NCBI GenBank assembly: GCA_002684055.1
Contig: NYUL01000046.1
Span: forward strand, 4,911 to 10,978
Origin: Gammaproteobacteria bacterium
GTDB lineage: Bacteria > Pseudomonadota > Gammaproteobacteria > Magnimaribacterales > TMED112
Direction: 5' to 3'
Length of the DNA: 6,068 nucleotides
The translations under genes and the position numbers were made by a program. The notes beneath the pieces are model-generated. The model did not search any database, was not told the DNA's origin, and saw only the letters and a program-made list of their open reading frames with translations. This document shows positions 1-5,184 of the stretch, one piece after another (position 1 is the stretch's first letter; every line of letters starts with the position of its first letter).

Positions 1-23
1 CCACCTAATATAAATATTCCCAT
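1..23 (-). CDS. Possible 5' start of a further gene, cut by the window edge
   Basis: Eleven bases after the stop of the CPXCG gene, on the same strand, an ATG opens a frame that stays open to the window edge and reads MGIFILG plus a partial Gly codon. A short hydrophobic strand running into glycines is how many Rossmann-fold proteins begin (for example NAD-dependent epimerases), so this could be the third gene of the SDR-CPXCG operon. Only seven codons are visible, there is no clear Shine-Dalgarno sequence (only an A-rich AAGAAAT stretch), and chance is a real alternative. No function can be assigned. Confidence 0.3.
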
Positions 24-34
24 TTTTTTATTTC

Positions 35-223
35 TTAGAAACCATCATCCTCTTTGGCAGTATCAATATTTATCGAGCCTTGGTATACACTGACTCTTAC
101 CAGAATAGGGTTGCAACAGACTTGGCAATCCTCCACATATTCTTGTTCGTTAATTGTTGTGTCTACTTCGAAATAGATTTCTTCCCAACAATATGGGCAC
201 TGTGCTTTTTCTTCGTCAATCAT
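35..223 (-). CDS. CPXCG-motif cysteine-rich small protein (Cys_rich_CPXG family)
   Basis: This is a 62-residue protein of the small Cys-rich CPXCG family, common in Gammaproteobacteria and of unknown function. The visible signature is a first Cys pair in CPYC (residues 9-12) and a second cluster in YVEDCQVCCNPI (29-40, with C33, C36 and C37), spaced like a zinc-ribbon-type metal site. The family usually has Gly right after the first pair (CPYCG); here it is Trp13. The acidic C-terminal tail (KEDDGF) and full length match the family. It is probably a soluble cytoplasmic metal-binding protein, but zinc binding is inferred. The start ATG directly abuts the TAA of the upstream SDR (TAAATG), with no convincing ribosome binding site of its own, so translation is probably coupled to the SDR. 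Family assignment is firm; role unknown. Confidence 0.88.
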   Translation of the reverse strand: MIDEEKAQCPYCWEEIYFEVDTTINEQEYVEDCQVCCNPILVRVSVYQGSINIDTAKEDDGF

Positions 224-1048
224 TTAGCCAGAAATTTTCTTAAATCTTCTACCAACCCAATCTAAAATTGTTTTTCTCGAAAAGAATCTAGACATGGTAT
301 GCAAGTTTCTATTACTTTTGCCGGTGATGATGAATATTTTCCCATTTTCATAAGCATCAAGTGCTTCTTTAGAGCAATCTTCTGCAGACTGAACTGCCAC
401 ATCACTAGAAGTATCCTGCATTTTTGACATTCTTTTCTGCAACCTTTCTGATGAGGTTGTTGCGACTTGAACAAACTTTGACTCTGTAGCACCAGGACAA
501 ACTGCCAGCACATGTATTCCCTTGCGAGAATATTCAAAATTAAGTGCTTCACTTAGGCTTAATACATATGCCTTTGTAGCAGCATAGACAGCAGAGTAGG
601 GTATAGGATAAAAAGCAGCAACTGATGCAACATTTATTATGCCGCCTGAACCTTTAAGCTCCATATCTTGTAAGAAAAAGTAGCTTAATTCTGTAAGAGT
701 AGTGACATTAAGCTGAATCATATTCTCATAATCATCAACTGGACATTCGTCAAAAGTCCCCCATCTACCATAACCAGCATTGTTTACTAAGATATCAACA
801 TCTAAACCAGCTTCTTTAATTTGGTTATAAAGCTTTTTAGCAGAATTAGGGACACTGATATCTTCAGTAAAAACATGCGTTTTAGTTCCATGAGTTGCTA
901 ATTCTTCGGCTAGTTTTTCAAGTTTATCTGTAGATCTTGCAGTAAGTATTAAGTTAGCACCTCTTTTGGCAAAATCTTTGGCCATTGCAAGGCCTATTCC
1001 GGAGGATGCTCCAGTGACAAGTATATTTTTATTTTTAAATTGAGACAT
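224..1048 (-). CDS. Classical short-chain dehydrogenase/reductase (SDR), NAD(P)-dependent
   Basis: A 274-residue classical SDR with every hallmark present: cofactor glycine motif TGASSGIG (12-19), NNAG (89-92), and the catalytic tetrad Asn114, Ser142, Tyr155 and Lys159 in the YAATK context. PGAT follows at 185-188. Arg38, at the end of the second strand (LTAR), suggests NADP(H) preference; this is inference. The overall pattern, including a basic C terminus (FFSRKTILDWVGRRF), is like the COG0300 (DltE/YqjQ-type) group, whose members are mostly of unknown substrate. It should be a cytosolic ketone/alcohol oxidoreductase. The start is supported by an AAGGAG ribosome binding site six bases upstream. 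It is first of a minus-strand operon with the abutting CPXCG gene. The substrate cannot be read from the sequence. Confidence 0.93.
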   Translation of the reverse strand: MSQFKNKNILVTGASSGIGLAMAKDFAKRGANLILTARSTDKLEKLAEELATHGTKTHVFTEDISVPNSAKKLYNQIKEAGLDVDILVNNAGYGRWGTFDECPVDDYENMIQLNVTTLTELSYFFLQDMELKGSGGIINVASVAAFYPIPYSAVYAATKAYVLSLSEALNFEYSRKGIHVLAVCPGATESKFVQVATTSSERLQKRMSKMQDTSSDVAVQSAEDCSKEALDAYENGKIFIITGKSNRNLHTMSRFFSRKTILDWVGRRFKKISG

Positions 1049-1242
1049 AGCTTACTCCTTAAGCGTTAATTATTATTTGATGTCTTTTTTAAGTATTTCA
1101 AATAATTGTAAATTGTATAGTAAGCAAGATTTTTATTTTTTCTTAAATCTAAATTACGTAAATGGTTTAACAAATTAATAAATTTCTAAAAAAACAGTCA
1201 TTATGCGGCTTTTTCTTTGCTTTTTGTTTACGATAAAACAGT
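1049..1242. other. AT-rich divergent intergenic spacer
   Basis: This 194-base spacer separates the divergent SDR and symporter starts and should contain promoters for both. It is very AT-rich. On the minus strand two TACAAT hexamers (1105-1110 and 1112-1117) resemble -10 boxes for the SDR, but no good -35 box sits at 16-18 bases from either. On the plus strand TTAACA (1167-1172) is -35-like without a matching -10, and no Shine-Dalgarno sequence precedes the symporter ATG. A tandem 7-base repeat AATTGTA occupies 1104-1117. No tRNA, riboswitch or terminator hairpin could be recognised. Confidence 0.55.
1055..1060 (-). promoter_or_regulatory. Shine-Dalgarno site of the SDR gene
   Basis: On the minus strand AAGGAG lies six bases before the ATG at 1048. 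It is the clearest ribosome binding site in the window and fixes the SDR start. The other genes here have only weak purine-rich or no recognisable sites. Confidence 0.75.
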
Positions 1243-2574
1243 ATGGAATTAATAGATAAATTCTTTCTGGATTTTGTAACTATTGCTTGGGGACAGCCGA
1301 CACAGCTTCTGCTTTTGGGTGCTGGTTTATTTTTTGCAATTACTGCCAAATTTAAACCCTATAGATACCTAATTCATGCCTTTGATGTGCTTAGGGGAAA
1401 ACATCCAAGCAAAGGGGCTGGGGAAGTAAGTCATTTCAAAGCTCTTACGGCAACACTTTCTGGGACAATTGGATTAGGTAATATCGCCGGCGTTGCTGCA
1501 GCCATATATTTTGGAGGGCCTGGTGCCGTTTTCTGGATGTGGGTCACAGCGATTTTTGGCATTGCCACAAAATTCTTTACTGCAACACTCTCATCACTAT
1601 ATCGTGAGATAAACCCGGACGGCACTGTAAATGCCGGAACAATGTATGTTATTAAAAACGGGCTTCCAAAATATATGCTTCCTTTTGCATATATGTTTGC
1701 TTTCTTTGGAATGATTGCTGGTTTACCAGCAGTCCAAGCAAGCGAAATAGTAAGAATTACCGAAAGTTTATTTTTCTCTGATGTAGAAAATTTTGCTTAC
1801 ATAGCAGGAGCTGTAATGGCTGCCATAACTGCAATTGTAATTATTGGCGGACTAAAGAGGATTGCAAATGTTTCTGCATTATTAGTTCCCCTTATGAGTG
1901 TCATTTATTTTGCTTCAGTTTTTGTAATAATTATTCTTAATTTTCAAGAATTAATCCCTGCTATAAGCTCAATCTTCTATGAGGCATTCAACTTTAAATC
2001 TGCTGTATCTGGTGGATTAGTTATGGTGATCTTAACAGGGATAAAAAGAGGTGTATTTAGTAATGAAGCAGGAGTAGGAACTGAAGCTCTAATCCATGGA
2101 GCAGCTACAACCACTCATCCAGCTAAACAAGGCCTGGTAGCTATGACAGGACCTATATTTGACACTCTTATCATGTGCACATTGACAGCAATAGTTATTC
2201 TTATGAGTGGCGTTGAACCTACTGCAGAAAATAAAGGTGTTCTTCTGACTGCAGAATCATTTCAGGTGATGTTAGGATCAATTGGCCCGCTAATTCTATT
2301 TTTTGTAGTTTTGTGTTTTGGATTAAGCACTATTTTTACCTATTCCTTCTATGGCACAGCGTGTGTTAAGTTTTTGTTTGGTAAAAGAGGGGTGCCCATA
2401 TATCAGATTATTTTCATAAGTGCTGTTTTTGGTTTTTCTGTTGGTGGATTCGATCTTGCAATAAATGTTGTTGATAGTGCATTTGCAATGATGATTTTTC
2501 CAACTCTTATATCTACAATCTGGTTGGCTCCAAAAGTTGTTGATAAAGCAAACGATTACTTTAGGTCTTTATGA
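1243..2574 (+). CDS. Sodium:alanine/glycine-type symporter (AGCS family)
   Basis: A 443-residue integral inner-membrane carrier of the alanine/glycine:cation symporter family (LeuT fold), which couples inward sodium flow to uptake of small amino acids, typically alanine or glycine. Both family signatures are clear: SGTIGLGNIAGVAAAI followed by GGPGAVFWMW (73-100), and GIKRGVFSNEAG (266-277) leading into GVGTEALIHGAA. About ten hydrophobic segments span the protein and the length is normal for the family. In the second signature Glu281 follows GVGT, where many members have small residues (GLGSAP); this may affect substrate choice, so alanine should not be assumed. The ATG fits the family N terminus but has no obvious ribosome binding site. 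Its last 19 bases overlap the convergent DUF3445 gene. Confidence 0.94.
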   Translation: MELIDKFFLDFVTIAWGQPTQLLLLGAGLFFAITAKFKPYRYLIHAFDVLRGKHPSKGAGEVSHFKALTATLSGTIGLGNIAGVAAAIYFGGPGAVFWMWVTAIFGIATKFFTATLSSLYREINPDGTVNAGTMYVIKNGLPKYMLPFAYMFAFFGMIAGLPAVQASEIVRITESLFFSDVENFAYIAGAVMAAITAIVIIGGLKRIANVSALLVPLMSVIYFASVFVIIILNFQELIPAISSIFYEAFNFKSAVSGGLVMVILTGIKRGVFSNEAGVGTEALIHGAATTTHPAKQGLVAMTGPIFDTLIMCTLTAIVILMSGVEPTAENKGVLLTAESFQVMLGSIGPLILFFVVLCFGLSTIFTYSFYGTACVKFLFGKRGVPIYQIIFISAVFGFSVGGFDLAINVVDSAFAMMIFPTLISTIWLAPKVVDKANDYFRSL

Positions 2575-3359
2575 GAATCAAGATAAGAAAGAATCAAATC
2601 AAGTTTAAGCTGTCCTCCAAAATAAGCTATTTCGTCATCATCTAGGTTTAAAAGACTCTCTTTGAGAGTATTTTTTGCTTCTAAGAAATCATTCACATAG
2701 CTCAATTTTTGGAATCTTACATTAATTGCAAATAGTGAATATTTCTCATTATATCTGCACAAGGTTTCTCTTTCCGATCGTATTATCCATTCCTCAACAT
2801 TACCTTCTGGAAAGCTCTCTGATTGCAGATGCATCCTAGTGCTATCACCATGAATAAACCAATTTTCACGCTTGAATGGCTTACCAACTGGAGCATTTTT
2901 GATAAATTTTTCAATTGGGTTACCAATCTTTTCATTTAATGTTTTTACTGGTTTATGAATAACGCGTAAAGGCTTCCCAATTTTATCTTTGAGATTCCAA
3001 TAGCTGGGCGAACAAACTGAAGCAGCTAATAATCTCTGATCACCATTTGATTCGATAATACACAAATCATCTGGTACTGAGAGAGACATTGAAGCAATTG
3101 GATCGCTGTATTCATTATTTGATCTTATATGGCTGGTAAGTAATTCTTGTGCTTCTAGAGAGTCTTCAGTGGTTTTAATAACGGTTTCATAAGAGTCTTG
3201 CAGTAATTGTTTTTTGTGTTGTTTAAGCTCTTTGCCAATTGAAGTATCAAACCATTCTGACAACTCAATAGGTTTAAGACCTAAACGATATTTGCCCTTA
3301 AGATCTGCCCAAGGCGGTTTTGACCAAAAATTTGTGTTAACTGTAAGCTCTTGAGACAT
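2556..3359 (-). CDS. Heme-dependent oxidative N-demethylase alpha-like protein (DUF3445)
   Basis: A 267-residue soluble protein of the DUF3445/HODM family. Characterised relatives are the heme-bearing subunit of dimethylamine monooxygenase, which oxidatively removes a methyl group from secondary amines. Recognisable segments are the N-terminal YRLGLKPIELSEW (24-36), the core PDDLCIIESNGDQRLLAASV (96-115), SPSYWNLKDKIGKPL (117-131) and IHKPV (134-138), WFIHGD (167-172), and RSERETLCRY (194-203). The C terminus ends in the usual hydrophobic helix, so the gene looks complete. His135 in IHKPV is conserved and a plausible heme-site residue, but the ligand is inferred. No reductase, ferredoxin or other dimethylamine monooxygenase subunit lies nearby, so electron supply and substrate are unknown. 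It is divergent from the flavin monooxygenase, 51 bases apart, and convergent with the symporter. Confidence 0.87.
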   Translation of the reverse strand: MSQELTVNTNFWSKPPWADLKGKYRLGLKPIELSEWFDTSIGKELKQHKKQLLQDSYETVIKTTEDSLEAQELLTSHIRSNNEYSDPIASMSLSVPDDLCIIESNGDQRLLAASVCSPSYWNLKDKIGKPLRVIHKPVKTLNEKIGNPIEKFIKNAPVGKPFKRENWFIHGDSTRMHLQSESFPEGNVEEWIIRSERETLCRYNEKYSLFAINVRFQKLSYVNDFLEAKNTLKESLLNLDDDEIAYFGGQLKLDLILSYLDSHKDLK

Positions 3360-3378
3360 AATCTAATTTGTTTAATAT
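3351..3378 (+). promoter_or_regulatory. Candidate sigma-70 promoter for the FMO-SixA operon
   Basis: TTGAGA (3351-3356, five of six consensus positions) is followed after 16 bases by TAATAT (3373-3378, four of six). Transcription would start near 3385, about 25 bases before the FMO ATG. The -35 box lies inside the first codons of the divergent DUF3445 gene, and the -10 box overlaps the candidate -10 of the opposite strand, so the two promoters would compete for polymerase. Not verified. Confidence 0.4.
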
Positions 3379-3402
3379 GGAGTCTAAGCAATATTAATTC
3401 AA
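3374..3402 (-). promoter_or_regulatory. Candidate sigma-70 promoter for the DUF3445 gene
   Basis: On the minus strand TTGAAT (3397-3402) and CATATT (3374-3379) are separated by 17 bases; each matches four of six consensus positions. Initiation would fall a few bases before the ATG at 3359, giving a very short leader. Such matches are common by chance in AT-rich DNA, so this is only a candidate. Confidence 0.3.
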
Positions 3403-3410
3403 AAAAGAAT

Positions 3411-4697
3411 ATGAAAAAAGTAGCAGTTATAGGCGCTGGTCCATCTGGTATAACAGCAGTTAAAAATCTTAGGGACAAGGGTTTCGAAGTTATTGGCTTT
3501 GAAAGGTGCGCTGGTGTTGGAGGAAACTGGCGATATGACGACCCATCAGGGCACTCCAGTGTTTTCGAAACTACACACATTATCAGCTCAAAATATACGT
3601 CTTATTACGAAGATTTTCCGCTGCCTAAAACAGCATCAGACTACCCATCACATAAAGAATTGCTCAAGTATTTCAATGATTATTCAGAACATTTTGGTAT
3701 CAAAAAACATATTCATTTCAATGCAGAGGTTCTTAAGTGTGAACAAGATAAAAATGGAAGATGGGTAATTGATTGGAAGCACATGAATACAGATCTCATT
3801 AATGTACAAAAATTTGATGCTCTAGTCGTATGTAACGGCCATCACCATGAGCCAAGACTGCCAAATTATCCTGGTCAATTTTCTGGTGAATATATGCATT
3901 CTCATAGCTATAAAAAAGCAGAGCCCTTTAAAAATAAAAAGGTGTTAGTTATAGGTGGGGGTAATTCAGCTTGTGATGTAGCAGTTGAAACTGCAAGAGT
4001 TTCAGAGAAGACATCAATCAGCTGGAGAAGAGGTTACTATTTAATACCAAAATTTATGTTTGGGCTTACGAGTGATGTATTTGGGCTGAGATCTAGGTGG
4101 CTGCCAAAATTTATAAGGCTACCTTTTATGAAATTTATGCTTGAAATTCTTCAAGGCAAAAATGAGGATATTGGCTTGCCTAAGGTAAAAAATCATATAC
4201 TAGCAACTCACCCAACAATAAATTCTGATCTTTATAACGCTGTACGACATGGCAAAGTTCAGCCAAAACCAGATATAGAGAGGTTCGATGGAAATTTAGT
4301 GCATTTTAAAGATGGTTCATCGGAAGAATTTGATACGGTAATTGCATGTACCGGTTACAAAATAAAACATAAATTCTTTAATAAAGATTTAATAAATTTT
4401 GAAAAAGGTCCGGTCAACCTTCTACACAAAATGTTGCCTGCAAATGTAAGAAATCTATACTTTATTGGCCTATTTCAACCGTTAGGCTGTATTTGGCCTG
4501 GTGCCGAGTTACAGTCCAAGCTAGCAGCCAAACACTTAGCTGGTGAATGGAAACCAGATGGTGACTTACAATCATTGATAACAAAAGAGCTTAATGCCCC
4601 GGATGTTAAGCAAATTAGCACTGATAGACATACTATTACTGTTGATGACTTTTCCTTTAGAAATAGACTAAAAAAAGAGTTAACAAAAGCCAACTAA
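3411..4697 (+). CDS. Flavin-containing monooxygenase (FMO, class B, FAD/NADPH)
   Basis: A 428-residue FAD- and NADPH-dependent monooxygenase that inserts one oxygen atom from O2 into a nucleophilic N or S atom (family knowledge). Visible in order: FAD-binding GAGPSG (8-13) after a beta strand, Glu31 for the FAD ribose, GGNWRY (37-42), the FMO fingerprint FxGxxxHxxxY (157-167, F157, G159, H163, Y167), NADPH-binding GGGNSA (182-187), and ACTGY (312-316). The fingerprint ends in Tyr rather than the Trp-Pro/Asp of Baeyer-Villiger enzymes, favouring an N- or S-oxygenase. It differs from bacterial trimethylamine monooxygenase by eye, so no Tmm name is given. The ATG at 3411 places the beta strand at the very N terminus; an in-frame TTG at 3351 would add 20 unlikely residues. 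Ribosome binding site is only purine-rich. SixA follows after four bases. Confidence 0.92.
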   Translation: MKKVAVIGAGPSGITAVKNLRDKGFEVIGFERCAGVGGNWRYDDPSGHSSVFETTHIISSKYTSYYEDFPLPKTASDYPSHKELLKYFNDYSEHFGIKKHIHFNAEVLKCEQDKNGRWVIDWKHMNTDLINVQKFDALVVCNGHHHEPRLPNYPGQFSGEYMHSHSYKKAEPFKNKKVLVIGGGNSACDVAVETARVSEKTSISWRRGYYLIPKFMFGLTSDVFGLRSRWLPKFIRLPFMKFMLEILQGKNEDIGLPKVKNHILATHPTINSDLYNAVRHGKVQPKPDIERFDGNLVHFKDGSSEEFDTVIACTGYKIKHKFFNKDLINFEKGPVNLLHKMLPANVRNLYFIGLFQPLGCIWPGAELQSKLAAKHLAGEWKPDGDLQSLITKELNAPDVKQISTDRHTITVDDFSFRNRLKKELTKAN

Positions 4698-4701
4698 AAT
4701 T

Positions 4702-5184
4702 ATGAAAAAGATATTTTTTTTGAGGCATGCTAAATCAAGCTGGGATGATTTTGCTTTGAAAGATTTCGATAGACCTCTTACAACAAGGGGGATACAAGAT
4801 GCAGAACTTATGGGGAACTTCTTTCGTTCAAAGAAAATTGATTTAGACCTAGTACTTTCCAGCCCATCAAAAAGAACCAAAGAAACACTCGAGCATTTTT
4901 TCTCCAAAAAAACCCCTAAATTAGAATTTATTGAAAATATTTATCATGCTTCCCTAGATGGTATTTTAGAAAATTTATATCAACTTCCAGAAGAAATAAA
5001 ACAAGTAATGGTGGTAGGGCATAACCCTTCAATGCATGATGCCACTGAATATTTGACCCAAAAATTTTTAAATAAATATCCCACTTGTGCTCTTGCAGAA
5101 GTTTCTACCGAAGCTAAATGGGTCGAGTTTACTCAAGGCTGTTCAGTTCTTGAAAATTTTAAGAAACCTAGCGAACTTCGCTAA
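4702..5184 (+). CDS. SixA-like phosphohistidine phosphatase (histidine phosphatase superfamily)
   Basis: A 160-residue protein of the SixA branch of the histidine phosphatase superfamily. SixA removes phosphate from phosphohistidine in signalling or phosphotransferase proteins; this target is known only for relatives. The active site is complete: LRHAKSSW (7-14) with Arg8 and the nucleophile His9, LTTRG (26-30), SSPSKRTKET (53-62) with Arg58, and VGHNPS (105-110) with His107. Length is close to that of SixA and no signal peptide is seen, so it is cytosolic. It starts four bases after the FMO stop without a clear ribosome binding site, so it is likely co-transcribed and coupled with the FMO, though a functional link is not obvious. 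Its last 17 bases overlap the convergent AGMO-like gene, and its C terminus (SELR) is encoded by a palindrome. Confidence 0.92.
   Translation: MKKIFFLRHAKSSWDDFALKDFDRPLTTRGIQDAELMGNFFRSKKIDLDLVLSSPSKRTKETLEHFFSKKTPKLEFIENIYHASLDGILENLYQLPEEIKQVMVVGHNPSMHDATEYLTQKFLNKYPTCALAEVSTEAKWVEFTQGCSVLENFKKPSELR

Noticed and set aside
262..552. Open frame of 96 codons on the minus strand inside the SDR gene
   Set aside because: It lies wholly inside a well-supported SDR on the same strand in another frame, and its translation shows no family features.
1187..1230. Possible terminator in the pyrimidine-rich stretch with GCGGC before the symporter
   Set aside because: There are T- and A-rich runs but no stem with complementary arms, and it lies between divergent gene starts where a terminator is not expected.
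2090..2100. Glu281 in the AGCS signature as a novel active-site change
   Set aside because: From memory, some symporter subfamilies carry GxGTE at this point, so it is more likely a subfamily trait than a unique change; kept only as a caution on substrate.
3351..3410. In-frame TTG start that would add 20 residues to the flavin monooxygenase
   Set aside because: The extra residues are not FMO-like, the codons would overlap the start of the divergent DUF3445 gene, and the ATG at 3411 puts the first beta strand and GAGPSG exactly where the family has them.
3281..3580. Open frame of 99 codons on the minus strand across the DUF3445/FMO divergent region
   Set aside because: It overlaps the 5' parts of two strongly supported genes and has no recognisable domain; it is a shadow of their codon usage.
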